Shown: positions 43,401 to 56,529, counted from the first letter of the stretch. The stretch: 64,000 bases of DNA from Saitoella complicata NRRL Y-17804 (GCF_001661265.1 NW_017566999.1:434001-498000); one strand, 5' to 3'. The notes: generated by a model not told the origin, from the letters alone. Made by a program: numbers and translations.

Positions 43401-46400
43401 AGGTTGAGGGATGCGTTGGCCGTTTGGACAAAGACTTTTGTTGATGGTGTGGCCGAGGAGGATGGGACGGCGCCGGTTATGCAAAAGTTGGTCCATGAGG
43501 TTACAATCCGCAATCAGGTCATTTACCTTGATCCGCCGGTCGAGTACGCTCGCGCCAGCTGGTTCGCTCAGTTGCATAACTGGCTAGGCGTCGTGTGTAA
43601 GGTTGAGAAGATCCAGGCGTCGAGGTACGAGATGACTGCTGCCGTCAGCCAGCATAAGATCCCCGTGGTGTACGCCAATCTTCCGCTCAAGGTTGCCGAG
43701 ACGCATCTCTCTGAGGCCTACAAAGCGATCGAGAAGAAACTCGGTGAGGTTTCGGCTTATGTTGACAAGTGGCTCCAGTTCCAGTCTTTGTGGGATCTGC
43801 AATCTGAGCACGTTTACGCCGTTCTCGGCGATGATCTCGGGAAGTGGCTTCAAATTCTTGGGGAAATCCGTAAATCGCGGGCTACCTTCGATACTTCTGA
43901 TGTTTACCGTAGCTTTGGGCACATTACTGTTGATTACGAGCAGGTTCAGGGTAAAGTGAACGCGAAGTATGATGCTTGGCAGCGTGACATTATCCAGAAA
44001 TTCGCTGCCAAATTGGGTAACCGTATGCGTGATTTCTTGGTTGAGATCTCTCAGTCTCGCAATGATCTTGAGCAGCAGTCACTTGATTCTTCGTCTACTG
44101 CTCAAGCTGTGTCCTTCATCACTGTGGTGCAGAAATGCACGAGGAAGGTCATTGTTTGGGCACCTGAAGTCGAGATGTTCCAGAAGGGTCAAACGACTTT
44201 GTCGCGTCAGCGCTTCCAGTTCCCTAATGATTGGTTGTACGTTGATCAGATTGAGGGTGAATGGTCTGCTTTGAATGAAATTTTGCGTCGCAAGACCAAG
44301 TTGGTGACTGACCAGTTGGGAGCTCTTCAGGCCAAAGTCGTAGCTGAACACAAGGTCGTTGCTCAGAAGATCTCGGAGACCGTTGCCGACTGGGAGGCTC
44401 GTAAGCCTGTCTCTGGTAGTATTAATCCTGTGGAGGCTACCCAGATCCTGGCTTTCTTCAGCATGAAGCTGGGACAGTTGAAGCAGGACTACGACATGGT
44501 CGCCCGTGCCAAGGAGGCATTGAACCTTGACCTTTCTGGAAGCAACCCCGTCGATTCGATCTTGGAGGAAGTGCAAGACTTCAAGTCTGTCTGGGCGGCA
44601 TTGTCTACTATCTGGAGTTCTCTCCAGGACCTCAAGGATACCCAGTGGTCCGCAGTTGTTCCTCGGAAGGTGCGCCAGACTTTGGACAACCTCCTCAACA
44701 TGACGAAGGAGATGCCCAGTCGCATGCGTCAGTACGCCGCATTTGAGTATGTGCAGGATGTCTTGCGTAAGCTTATCAAAATCAACCCGCTCCTCACTGA
44801 TCTGAGTTCGGAAGCCATGCGTGAGCGTCACTGGCAATCATTGTTAAAGGGGCTTCGTGCATCTGGTCGTATTCATCTGCAGAGTATGACTTTGGGCACT
44901 GTCTGGGATTTGGATTTGACTACAAATGAGAAGGTTGTCCGGGACGTTCTTTTGCAGGCTCAAGGCGAGATGGCTCTCGAAGAGTTCCTCAACCAGGTCC
45001 GTGAAACCTGGTCTGGCTACCCACTTGAGCTTGTCAACTATCAGAACAAGTGCCGTCTTATCAAGGGCTGGGATGACCTCTTCGCAAAGTGCAGCGAGAA
45101 CTTGAACTCGCTGACAGCGATGAGGCACTCGTCTTACTACCGCGTCTTCGAAGAGGAGGCGGCCGCCTGGGAAGATAAGCTCAACCGTGTTCATGTCTTG
45201 TTTGATGTCTGGATCGACGTCCAGCGTCAGTGGGTCTATCTGGAAGGTATCTTCACTGGCAATGCCGACATCAAGAACCTCTTACCTATGGAATCATCGC
45301 GTTTCCAGAACATTAACGCTGAGTTCATGTCGCTTATGAAGAAGGTCTACAAATCCCCCTTCGTCATGGATGTTCTGAATATTCCCGGTGTTCAAAAGTC
45401 CTTGGAACGCCTTGCCGATCTTCTCAGTAAGATCCAGAAGGCCCTCGGAGAGTATCTGGAGCGTGAGCGTTCCGCTTTCCCTCGGTTCTACTTCCTTGGA
45501 GATGAGGATCTGTTGGAAATCATCGGTAACAGCAGAGACGCTACTCGCATCCAGAAACACTTCAAGAAGATGTTTGCAGGAATCAACGGACTTATTTTCA
45601 ATGATGACACCACTCTCATTCAGGGGTTCACCTCCAGTGAAGGTGAAGAAGTTAGACTTGCAGAAGAGATCTCTCTCGTCAAGCTCGCCAAGATCAACGA
45701 ATGGCTGAGTGCGCTGGAAAGAAACATGAAACTCACCCTGGCTGGCTTGCTTGGGAGCGCTGTCAACGGATACCAAGAGAGGTTCATGTCGAATGATTTA
45801 TCGGAAGAGAACATGCTGAGCTGGCTCGCCCAATACCCTGCGCAGCTCTCAACCCTCGCTGCTCAGGTAACTTGGACTTCTGCAGTCGAAGAAACACTTG
45901 CACGCACTGAACGCGGCGATGATTCATCGCCACTTGAGGATGTCGTTGGTCAAGTTGAACGTGTTCTTGGTCTATTGGCGTCGGCAGTGCTGAAAGACCT
46001 TGACCTTATCACCAGGAAGAAGTGCGAGCACTTGATCACGGAACTTGTGCACCAGCGCGATGTGGTTGCAAAACTGGATGCGAATTCGGTCACAACACCC
46101 ACCGACTTCCGCTGGCTCTATCAGATGAGGTTCCACTACAAAACCGAAGGTGATATCCTTCAGCGCCTCAAGGTCAAAATGGCTAATGCTGTTTTTGAAT
46201 ACGGATACGAGTATCTGGGCGTCGGCGATCGCCTCGTGCAAACCCCTTTGACTGATCGTTGTTACCTCACCCTCACGCAGGCCCTCAGCCAGAGGCTTGG
46301 TGGATCGCCTTATGGCCCTGCTGGTACTGGAAAGACAGAATCGGTCAAGGCACTCGGTACGCAACTCGGTAGGTTCGTTCTTGTGTTCAACTGTGATGAT

Positions 46401-49400
46401 ACCTTTGACTTCCAGGCTATGGGAAGAATCTTCCTCGGTCTTTGTCAGGTTGGTGCATGGGGATGTTTTGACGAGTTCAACCGACTTGAAGAGCGCATTC
46501 TCAGTGCTGTTTCTCAGCAGATTCAGAGCATTCAGCTTGGCCTCAAAGCTTTGGAAGAGACGAGCCAGACGACCATCGAGTTAATCGGCAAGACGTGCAA
46601 GATTCACGAAGACACTGGTATCTTCATCACGATGAATCCTGGTTATGCAGGTCGATCAAACCTGCCCGACAATTTGAAGAAGCTGTTCCGAAGTATTGCT
46701 ATGACGAAGCCAGATAAAGAGCTTATCGCTCAGGTTATGCTCTACTCGCAAGGCTTTGCCGAAGCGAAACAGCTGGCAACGCAAATTGTGCCTTTCTTCG
46801 AGCTTTGTGACGCGAAACTTTCCGCACAGTCGCACTACGACTTTGGTCTCCGTGCTCTGAAGAGTGTCCTTGTCACGTCCGGAAACCTGAAGCGGACACG
46901 TATTCAGAGCGGACAGGATATCGGCTCAAATGCATGGGAAGCCGAAGTTGTCTTGCAGAGTTTGCGGGAAACAATTGCACCCAAACTTGTGGGCCGCGAC
47001 AATGCCATCCTGACCGATATCGAAGCCGATGCTTTCCCTGGCGTTCGATATGTCCCGGCGGACCTTGGCAAGCTCGAGGCTGAAATCAGGGCGGTCGCAG
47101 CTGAAAAACATCTGATTACGGATGAACTTTGGTTGCAAAAGACCTTGCAGCTTTACCAGATCCAATCTATTCACCATGGTCTCATGCTGGTCGGCCAATC
47201 TGGGAGCGGCAAGAGTCGTTCCTGGAGGGTCCTTCTGGAAGCTCTTCAGCGTCTGGAAGGTGTAGAAGGCGTCAGCCATGTCATTGATGCCAAAGTCATG
47301 TCCAAGGAGGCGCTTTATGGTAATCTTGATTCGACAACACGCGAATGGACGGATGGTCTCTTTACAGGCGTCCTCCGCAAGATTGTCGACAACCTCCGCG
47401 GTGAGGATACCAAGCGTCACTGGATCGTTTTCGACGGCGACGTCGACCCTGAGTGGGTGGAAAACCTCAACAGTGTACTCGACGACAATAGGCTTTTGAC
47501 GCTTCCCAATGGAGAGCGACTGAACCTGCCAGGGAATGTCAGGATCATTTTTGAAGTGGAAACACTGAAATATGCTACCTTGGCGACGGTGAGTCGTTGT
47601 GGTATGGTCTGGTTCAGCGAAGATGTGGTGAGACCAGACATGATGATTCAAAACTACCTTCAGTCACTGCAGACGACGGTCTTTGACGACTTGGACGAGG
47701 ACTCGCCTATGGCTTCTGGTGCATCCGATTCTTTTGCGGTTCAGAAGTTTGCTTCCATCACGTTCACCCCACTCATGGAAGGAATTGCTCTTAAAGCTCT
47801 TGAACATGCGAGAAGCCTCGCCCATATCATGGACTTCACCACCGCACGAGCTTTGAGCACGCTATTTTCCCTCATGAACAAAGCATGTCGAGACGTTCTT
47901 GTTTATAATGCTCAACATCCGGATTTTCCCCTTGAAGAAGAACCAATGGAGCGCTTCCTGTCCAAGAAGCTAATGCTGAACTTAGTCTGGAGTTTCTCAG
48001 GTGATTGCAAACTTGATGTTCGACAAGAGTTTGGTGCCAAGCTCGCTGAATGGACGACCGTCGAGTTTCCGCCACTGGAACCAGGCGGTAGTCTCATCGA
48101 CTGGGACGTGAGCTTGCCGACTGCTGAGTGGGTCGCGTGGCAACAGCGCGTACCAACCACTGAAATCGCTACTCATTCCGTCACTCAAGCAGATGTTGTC
48201 GTACCCACCGTGGACACAGTTCGACATGAAGATATCTTATACTCGTGGCTTGCCGAGCATAAGCCTCTTATGCTATGCGGGCCGCCTGGCTCGGGTAAGA
48301 CGATGACTCTGTTTGGGGCATTGCGCAAACTTCCCAATTTGGAGGTTGCTGGCCTGAACTTTTCAAGTGCGACAACGCCCGACCTTGTCGTCAAGGTGCT
48401 CGAGCAGTACTGCGAGTATCGGAAGACCCTCAACGGTACCATTATGGCGCCGACGCAAGTAGGTCGCTGGTTGGTCATTTTCTGCGATGAAATCAATTTG
48501 CCTGCGCCCGACAAATATGGTACTCAACGTGTGATCTCTTTCTTGCGTCAACTGGTGGAGCACAATGGATTCTGGCGAACTTCCGATAAAACATGGGTTA
48601 CACTGGAACGCGTACAATTCGTCGGTGCCTGTAACCCTCCTACCGACGTCGGTCGCACACCTTTGACAGCCCGTTTCTTGAGGCATGCTCCGCTCATCAT
48701 GGTCGACTACCCTGGCAGAGCATCTATGATGCAGATCTATGGAACTTTCAACAGAGCAGTTCTGAAATGCGTACCTAGCCTCCGTGGCTACGCTGATGCG
48801 TTGACTTCGGCCATGGTTGATCTGTATGTTCAGTCTCAAGATAAGTTCACCGCTGATGTTCAAGCCCATTACATCTACAGTCCACGTGAGCTTACGCGCT
48901 GGGTGCGTGCAATCTTTGAAGCTCTGAGACCCCTGGAGTCACTCGATGTTGAAGGCCTTGTGCGCATCTGGGCTCACGAAGCCTTGCGTCTTTTCTCTGA
49001 CAGGTTGGTGCTTGAGAAAGAGCGAACATGGACTGAGATTACTGTCCGTGAAATTGCTCTACAGAACTTCCCTGGCATCAACGAGGTAGCGGCCTTGAAA
49101 GGTCCAATCCTCTACTCTAACTGGTTGTCACGGAATTACGTTCCTGTTGCTAGAGAGGAGTTGCGTGAATTTACCAAGGCTCGCTTGCGTACCTTCTGCG
49201 AAGAGGAGGTGGATGTTCCGCTCGTTTTGTTCAATGACGTGCTGGACCACGTCTTAAGGATTGATCGAGTATTCCGCCAACCTCAAGGTCATATGATCTT
49301 GATTGGTGTGAGTGGTAGTGGAAAGACCACGTTGGCTCGCTTTGTTGCATGGATGAATGGTCTCAAGGTTTTCCAGATCAAGGTACACGGCAGGTACTCT

Positions 49401-52400
49401 TCGGAGGATTTCGATGAGGATCTTCGTGATGTGCTGCGTCGCGCCGGTTGCAAGGGCGAAAAGGTCTGCTTCATCATGGATGAGTCCAACGTTCTCGATT
49501 CGGGTTTCTTGGAACGCATGAATACCCTTCTTGCCAATGCGGAAGTTCCAGGTTTGTTTGAAGGCGATGACTATGCTGCGCTTATGACAAATTGTAGGGA
49601 GGGCGCCCAGCGTGAGGGGTTGCTCCTTGATTCACCCGAGGAGCTCTACAAATGGTTCACCCAGCAAATCGTGAAGAATCTCCACGTAGTCTTTACGATG
49701 AATCCTCCCGAAGGAGGTCTTTCCTCGAAAGCCGCCACTTCACCGGCGCTCTTTAACCGCTGTGTGCTCAACTGGATGGGCGATTGGTCCGACCAGGCAT
49801 TCTATCAGGTTGCGCTCGAGTCCACCCAAGGCTTGGACCTGGACGATACGAGCTATGTGTCCCCACAAGAGATGCAGATTGCGTATCGCGGACTGTCTGT
49901 GACACCGACTCATCGCGAAGCAATTATCAATGCTATGGTCTACATCCATATGTCTGTGCATGAGGTTAACAGAAAGCTCGCGGCATCTCAGTCCAAGACA
50001 ATTCATCTGACACCGAGGCACTACCTGGACTTTGTCAACCAATTCGTCAGGTTATTCAACGAGAAGAGAGCTGAGCTTGAGGAAGAACAGCGTCATTTGA
50101 ATGTTGGTCTGGACAAGTTACAAGACACCTTCACTAAAGTTGAGGAGCTTCGCGGAAGTCTGGCGGAAAAGAGGGTGCGTCTGGAGCAGATGAATGCCCA
50201 GGCCAACGAGAAGCTTCAAAGCATGGTTGCTGATCAGCAGGAAGCGGAGCAGAAACGAGCCGCTTCTTTGGTGATCCAACAGGCTTTGGCCGTGCAGGAG
50301 AAGGAGATTGACGAACGTCGTGAGATTGTCATTAGGGATCTCGAGCGTGCCGAACCCGCTGTGTTGGAAGCGCAAAGGAGTGTTCAGAACATCAAGAAGC
50401 AACACTTGACCGAAGTCCGTTCGATGGCAAACCCACCAGAAGCTGTCAAGACCGCCATGGAGTCTGTATGCGTTTTGTTGAGCAATAAGGTGGATACGTG
50501 GAGGTCTGTTCAGAGCGTTATTAGACGTGATGACTTCATCCCAAGTATCGTCAACTTCGATAACGCGGAATCGATGACGCCGCAGTTGCGGGCTAAGATG
50601 GAGAGGGAATTTCTTTCTCGACCCGGTTACGATTTCGAGTCTGTCAACCGTGCTTCAAAGGCATGTGGACCCTTGGTTCAGTGGGTGATCGCTCAGTGCG
50701 ATTACTCGATTATCCTGGAGAAGGTCGGTCCCTTGCGTGAAGAAGTCGATCAGCTTGAATATGAGGCAGAATCTACGAAGGCTAAGGCGGAGACCATCAT
50801 CGAAATGATCGACGAGTTGGAAGCCAGTATCGCTCAGTATAAGGAGGAGTATGCTGCATTGATCAGTGAAACCCAGCTGATCAAGCAGGAGATGCAAACG
50901 GTCGAGTCTAAGGTTAACCGCAGTGCCACTCTCTTGGAGAGCCTTTCGTCAGAGAAGGAACGTTGGGAGTCCGGAAGCCATGGTTTCAAGGACCAGATGT
51001 CTACGTTGATCGGTGACGTCTTGCTTGCCGCAGCCTTCCTCGCCTACGGTGGGTTCTATGACGAGCAATACCGAAGGAATCTCTATGACAACTGGGGGGA
51101 TCATCTCCTCCAGGCGAATATCAAGTTCAAGGAGCACAACCCCATCACCAACTACCTCTGCACTGCAGACGAGCGTCTTGAGTGGCAGGGTCAAGGCTTG
51201 TCCAATGACGACCTCAGCGTGGAGAATGCCATCATCCTCAAGAGGTTCAACAGATATCCTCTAATCATCGACCCCACCGGTCGCGTGACAGACTTCCTCA
51301 ACAATCAGTTCATCACTCGCAAGCTCACGGTCACGAGTTTCCTCGATGCTGCGTTTGTCAAACATTTGGAGTCCGCCCTTCGTTTCGGGAACCCCATCCT
51401 TATTCAAGATGCCGAGCACGTGGATCCTATCCTCAACCACGTTTTGAACAAGGAGTACCAGAAGGCTGGTGGTCGTGTCTTGATCCAACTCGGGAAGCAA
51501 GACATCGACTTTTCACCTTCATTCAAGGTGTTCCTGTCTACGCGTGACCCGTCTGCTCATTTTGCTCCTGATGTCTGCAGTCGCGTTACCTTCGTCAACT
51601 TTACCGTCACGCGAAGCAGTCTGCAGACGCAGTGTCTTAACAAAGTCCTTCAAGTCGAGCGGCCCGATATCGAGAAGCGTCGTACTGACCTTCTTAAGCT
51701 GAAGGGCGAGTTTGCTGTTAACTTGCGCTCGCTCGAGAAGCGTCTTCTTCAAGCTCTGAACGACTCGCGTGGTAATATCTTGGATGACGACAAGGTCATT
51801 GAGACGCTCCAAACTTTGAAGTCCGAAGCTGCAGTCATCGCTGCCAAGGTCGCGGAAACAGACGGTGTGATGGCGGAAGTTGAAGAGATTGCCGCGGTGT
51901 ACGAACCTCTTGCTCGTACGTGCAGTATGATCTTTGCCGTCTTGGAACAACTTGGTCATGTGAATCGCTTCTACCAGTTCTCTTTGAAATTCTTCCAGGA
52001 GGTGTTTGGGTATGTGTTGAGCAACACTGACCGAATTAAGGGTATTACGGACCCACGTCAACGGGTTGAGCATTTGCAGCGTGAAGTGTACTTGAGCACG
52101 TTTGCGAGAACTTCTCAGGGTTTACTTCATCAGGATCATGCCGCATTAGCACTACTCCTTGCACAGCTCAGCTCTTCAGGCTTCAGAGCTGACGCTATTG
52201 ATTGGGTTCTGAATCCTGCCCTGTCTGGTGCCGGAGCCGACAACGCGGTCGAGGATAGTTTGGGCAAGGCGGCTTCTCTCCCTCTTTTCCGTCAGATCAA
52301 GGAGCTTATTGCCGAGCACAAGGATGAATGGCAAGCATTTCTGACCCACGAACAAGGCGAGAAGGAAGTTCCTAAAGTCTGGTCTGAATCCCAAGGAGAG

Positions 52401-53501
52401 TCCGACGACCTCCTCCACAAACTCCTCCTCGTCAGAATCTTCCGCCCGGACCGTGTCGTTCCTGCAACCGAGCAATTCGTCAACGCAGTCTTCAATACCG
52501 AACTTGCCAATTACACCCAATACGACCTTAAAAACATCGTCTCAAAGGAGGTGGATGCGAGTATCCCCATCGCATTATGTTCCATCCCCGGCTACGATGC
52601 TTCTTCCAAAGTCGAAGCCGTGATCTCCCAAGTTAACGCCCGATGCACATCCGTCGCTCTCGGTTCCGCTGAGGGTCTCACTTCTGCTGATACGGCAATC
52701 ACTTCAGCTGCGCAGACTGGAACATGGGTACTCCTCAAGAATGTCCACATGGCGCCTCAATGGCTCGGGCAATTGGAGAAACGGTTGTTGGGTTTGAAGG
52801 CACATCCAAACTTCAGGCTGTTTATGACGATGGAGACGAGTCCCAAGGTCCCGACAAGCATATTGCGTTTGGCACGGGTTCTGATGTTCGAACCCCCACC
52901 TGGGATGAAAGCCAACATCCGAGAATCACTCGCCACCATCACCCCCGACTCTAGCCTCCCCGCCGAACGCGCACGTTTAGCCTTCGTCCTCTCCTGGCTC
53001 CACGCAACGATCACCGAACGCCTCCGCTACACACCCCTTGGCTGGACCAAAGCCTATGAGTTCAATGATGCGGATTTGAAGTGCGCGGTACATGTCGTGG
53101 ATACGTGGATCCGATTGGCGGCGGGTGGGAGGAGCAATATCGCGCCAGATAGGATTCCGTGGAGGGCGATTGTGACGTTGGTTGTTGAAACGATTTATGG
53201 TGGAAAGATCGACGAAGTTGTTGACGAGGTGCGGTTGCAGGAACTCGTTGGGCGGTTGTTCACACCTAAGGTCTACGACCTTGACTTCCCGCTTGTAGGC
53301 GGGGACGTGTCGGTGACCATCCCGGATGCGAACAGACTTGAACAGTTCCAGGCCTGGGTTGAGAAATTACCGGAACGCGAACCACCAACGTGGTTTGGAT
53401 TGCCGGAGGATGCGGAAAAGGTGCTGTTGAGGGAGCAGGGGGTCCGGATGGTTGAGAGTGTTAGGAACGTTGGGAGGTTGATGGATGAGAATATGGGATA
53501 A
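40499..53501 (+). CDS. DYN1: Cytoplasmic dynein 1 heavy chain
   Basis: Minus-end-directed microtubule motor for nuclear positioning and retrograde endosome transport. Two exons are 40499-40781 and 40834-53501; the 52-bp intron has GTAAGA and CTACAG ends and joins [11 protein letters not shown]. The product is 4,316 residues, similar to other filamentous fungi. After a roughly 1,300-residue tail and the linker come AAA1 (GPAGTGKT, Lys1928; [14 protein letters not shown]), AAA2 (GQSGSGKS, Lys2221), AAA3 (GPPGSGKT, Lys2583) and AAA4 (GVSGSGKT, Lys2925). The coiled-coil stalk with the microtubule-binding tip follows (start near [20 protein letters not shown]), then AAA5, AAA6 and the C-terminal domain. 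All four P-loops look intact. The AAA1 block identifies cytoplasmic dynein 1 rather than an axonemal form. The second exon is 12.7 kb without an intron. Confidence 0.97.
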
Positions 53502-53588
53502 CCATGATCTTATCGATCTTGCATACATATGTTTGAGGTAAATAGATACTTATATGATGGAGGAAGAAGCTTTGGCTAGACATTAACC
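53502..53588. other. 3' region of dynein
   Basis: Short spacer after the dynein stop, presumably its 3' untranslated region, facing the small minus-strand ORF at 53589. Confidence 0.4.
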
Positions 53589-53951
53589 TTAATACCATTG
53601 AATATCAACAGTTTGCATACGAGCGGCGCGCGGTATAGAAGTCTGGGTCCCTCTGTCCCAATGAGCATCCATATGGGGCAGAACATACTCGTGTCCGTAA
53701 CCCGTTTGATTAAAACCAGCATGTACAGTCGCGAGCCATGAGCACCTTCGATCCACACACCTTCTCTCCATGCCTAGATCATGTTGTGCGTGTGAAGGCG
53801 CAGGGTATATCCGTTCCATCTTCACTTCGTTGAAAATTTCATCCAAACTCCACACCCATTCCAACTTCATGACCAAATGCACCGGATATCCCTCCAGTCC
53901 TTCCTCGTCCATGTCGTCGCACCAGCATGCCTCACCTCCCATCACCGCCAT
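53589..53951 (-). CDS. Possible small ORF of 120 codons directly downstream of RNase H2C
   Basis: A true ATG at 53951 opens 120 codons with a protein-like start: Trp/Cys/acid-rich (GGEACWCDDMDEEGLEGYP), then VHLVMKLEWVWSLDEIFNEV, with a later His-containing part (EYVLPHMDAHWDRG). It begins only 6 bp after the stop of the RNase H2 subunit C gene on the same strand. That spacing is unusual for a fungus and would mean a shared transcript. I recognise no family. It may be 3' untranslated sequence of RNase H2C that happens to be open. Confidence 0.3.
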   Translation of the reverse strand: MAVMGGEACWCDDMDEEGLEGYPVHLVMKLEWVWSLDEIFNEVKMERIYPAPSHAQHDLGMERRCVDRRCSWLATVHAGFNQTGYGHEYVLPHMDAHWDRGTQTSIPRAARMQTVDIQWY

Positions 53952-53957
53952 TCCACC

Positions 53958-54491
53958 TCATTTCGCCGCTGCTGCTTTCTCTTCTTCATCTTCGATCGTT
54001 TTCAACTCCTCCTCACTCAACCGCCCCCCATGCACCACCCCCGCAACCCCGATCCACTCTTCCACGCCCTTGACCCAAACATCTTTCTCCGCTCTTGGTT
54101 GCTCGCCCCAGCCCCAAATCATAACATCCTTAAACTGAGCTGTTGATTGCCACGCTACCTCTTCCTCTGTCTGCTCTTCTGCTTCTTCGTCTTCGTCTTC
54201 GTAGAGTCGGTCGGAGGGTGGTGGAGGGACGAATGTGGTGGAGGGAGCGTAAGCGTGTCCGACCCACCCCGCGGGCAGGTTTAGTTCCGTACCATGGAGT
54301 TCGCGGCCCCGAAAAGTGCTGATTGGGACGGCATCCGCGTTTGTTGATACGGAGAAGTATGTGGAGATATTCGCTGGGCCGGTATGAGAGATTTGGCAGG
54401 GGAGGAGGTGCGCGTCCACTTGTTCGCCTGCCGGAGCATTCTCGAACGAATCAACGGGGTTCCGTGATCTCTGGAGGTTGATAATAGTCAT
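53958..54491 (-). CDS. Ribonuclease H2 subunit C (Rnh203-like)
   Basis: Non-catalytic subunit of the trimeric nuclear RNase H2, which removes ribonucleotides from DNA. The product is 177 residues from the ATG at 54491 (MTIINLQRSRN); the open frame upstream starts at TTG. Family marks are AHLLPCQISHTGPANISTYF, then the FRGRELHGTELNLPAGWVGH block with VxGRxLxGT-like spacing. In the C-terminal half FKDVMIWGWGE is followed by a helix. A very acidic loop (EDEDEEAEEQTEEE) is inserted between them. The last residues are Ala/Lys. The family is short (human about 164 residues), so length agrees. It lies downstream of ARPC2 on the same strand. Confidence 0.85.
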   Translation of the reverse strand: MTIINLQRSRNPVDSFENAPAGEQVDAHLLPCQISHTGPANISTYFSVSTNADAVPISTFRGRELHGTELNLPAGWVGHAYAPSTTFVPPPPSDRLYEDEDEEAEEQTEEEVAWQSTAQFKDVMIWGWGEQPRAEKDVWVKGVEEWIGVAGVVHGGRLSEEELKTIEDEEEKAAAAK

Positions 54492-54707
54492 TTCGTAGTC
54501 TCGTCGCAGTAGATGGATGTTTGCTTTCTTGGTCGACGCGTCTCTGCTGAAGCTCGCGTTTCCCCGCCAAAAGTAATTAAGTCTACGCGTTTGGACCGGT
54601 CCGTGCACGAAGCGCCAAACCCAACCACGCGGATTTAAGTACAAAAAAAAGTCGAATTGGTATATCAGATGACTCTCTACTCCAAAGCCTGCTTCTGCAT
54701 CTCAGCC

Positions 54708-55848
54708 CTACTTCCCCCTCGCCGTAACAGGAACCTGCCCCCCAACCCACCTCCCACTCATTCCTCTCCTCTCCTCCCCTCTCCCCCCAAGACTCCCAAC
54801 ATCCTCTCTCTCAACCGCCGCCCTCCTAAGAACCTTCAACCACTCTCCAGTCCTCGCACGCATCCGACTATGCATAAACGCCTTCGAGCACTTGATGTGG
54901 TAGTGCAAATAATCCCTAAACAACTGGATCTGGGAGATCGTTTCCCACTGTGCTGAGCGCGTTAGGTCGGCGATGGGAGAGGGAGAAGGGTTGGTCGAGG
55001 GGTTGGCGGAGGTGTGTCGTGGGAAGAGGATAAACGTGACATACCCCATCCCCTCATCCTCCCCCAACCCAATACTCTCTAAATCCCTCGGCGGTTTACC
55101 GGTCGTGTACAACACCTGCGGACTCGTCTGCAATGCTGGCCGCCTCCTCGCATCCACGAATTCCTGTAAGAAAACCTTCCCGAAGACGCGGTCGGTTTCT
55201 TCGCGGAAGTGGGTAGAGAAGATGATTGTTGTGCGGTCGTGGGAGGGGAGGAGGTAGATTGCTTCGGTGTCGCGGTAGTGGAGGGGGAGGACTTGGGGTT
55301 TGGGGGCGGGGGTATCGGGGGAGTCGGCGGGGTTTGGGAGGGAGGATGAGATGGAGAAGGCGTGGACGAAAGGGGCGGAGAGGGCATGGCGTTTTAGGAG
55401 GGAGATTTCGTGGATGAGGAGGGGGGTGTTTTCTGGTGATCTTATTAGTCATTTTGTCTTCCTCCGAGGTCACTCTGCACTCTGAGTAGAGGGAGGAAAT
55501 TATCGTGGACATACCATACTCCTTCTCAACATCAACCTCCAAACTCCAATCCCATCCTTCCTCGACTTGTCCCTTAACAACCCCCCATCGTCCATAAACT
55601 TCCTCCAGCACCTTATCAACACCATACCCCACCAATTCCTCCCAACACTTGATCCGGATCGAGACGATGATCTTTGATTTGGATTCGGGGGTGGAGAGGT
55701 GGAAGAGGACGCCGTCGAAGTCGGTGATGATTTGGTCGAGGGAGGCCGTACGGGGGGTGGAGTTGTTGGGGTTGGAGGTGGAGGGAGGGAGGAGGCGGTC
55801 GGTTAGGAGGGCGGAGAGGAGGATGTTGTGGTAATCGAGGAGGATCAT
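54708..55848 (-). CDS. ARC35: Arp2/3 complex subunit 2 (p34-Arc, ARPC2)
   Basis: Scaffold subunit of the Arp2/3 complex, which nucleates branched actin at endocytic patches. Exons are 55515-55848 and 54708-55432; the intron is 55433-55514 (82 bp, GTATGT...ACCAG). The product is 352 residues. The start MILLDYHNILL is typical of p34. ITDFDGVLFHLS is in exon 1. In exon 2 are LHYRDTEAIYLLPSHDRTT, GKVFLQEFVDARRRPALQTS, GYVTFILFPRHT and FRDYLHYHIKCSKAFMHSRM, all in the expected order. The C-terminal tail after EWLKVLRRA is longer than in animals and Gly/Arg-rich. It is divergent from the U2B''-like gene with 189 bp between starts. Confidence 0.94.
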
Positions 55849-56037
55849 TGCAATTGCTTGTTGCTGGGGGTCGGTCGTCGCTCCGTCGCGCTCAGGACGA
55901 TGACGGTCCCATCCCCGGCGCAGTTGCACCCGCCACACCAGCATGCCGCACCGACGCGATACCGGTACGAGGAGTACTCCAGGCAAAGAACGAAGAGCAA
56001 GAGCAATTGCACCGGCTATACCACCAACCAGATCACC

Positions 56038-56529
56038 ATGTCTTCATCACCATCACCAACACTGTACATCAAGAACCTGGACAACCACGTCAAAAAGGTA
56101 TGCATCTCGAAGCCGGTTCTCGATCTGTGATTCATTGCGCCGTTTGATGGGTTGTTTTTCATACACTAACCCAGATTGCAGGATGATCTCCGATTATGTC
56201 TCTACTGCCTGTTCTCGACATACGGGCCCATATTAGATGTCGTAGCACTGAAGACCAAAAAGATGCACGGACAAGCACATATCGTCTTCCGGGACGTTCT
56301 TTCCGCAACAACGGCTATGCGCGCATTGCAAGGACAGGAATTCCTCGGGAAGGAGCTGAGGATTGATTACGCACGGTCGAAGAGTGACGCAACTGCCAAG
56401 CTGGACGGGACGTATAAGATGCCGCAAGTGATTGCAGTGCAGGCTCAGGAAGGAGATGTATCGGCGCCGCATGGTGTCAAGAGACCAAGAGATGATGACG
56501 AAGAAGGGGAAGCGGATATGGAGGAGTAG
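56038..56529 (+). CDS. U2 snRNP protein B''-like, single RRM (Msl1/U1A family)
   Basis: RNA-binding protein of the U1A/U2B'' family; in fungi it binds U2 snRNA stem-loop IV in the spliceosome. Exons are 56038-56097 and 56182-56529; the intron is 56098-56181 (84 bp, GTATGC...TTGCAG, with a CTAAC branch-like site). The product is 135 residues. RNP2 is TLYIKNLDNHV and RNP1 is HGQAHIVFRD, with LFSTYGPILDV between them. After one RRM there is only a short Lys/Asp/Glu tail (GVKRPRDDDEEGEADMEE). Animal U1A and U2B'' have two RRMs; yeast and fission yeast Msl1 have one, so this is the fungal form. Confidence 0.88.

Noticed and set aside
42513-43577. 354-codon minus-strand ORF
   Set aside because: It lies entirely antisense to conserved dynein tail sequence and has no ATG-led domain.
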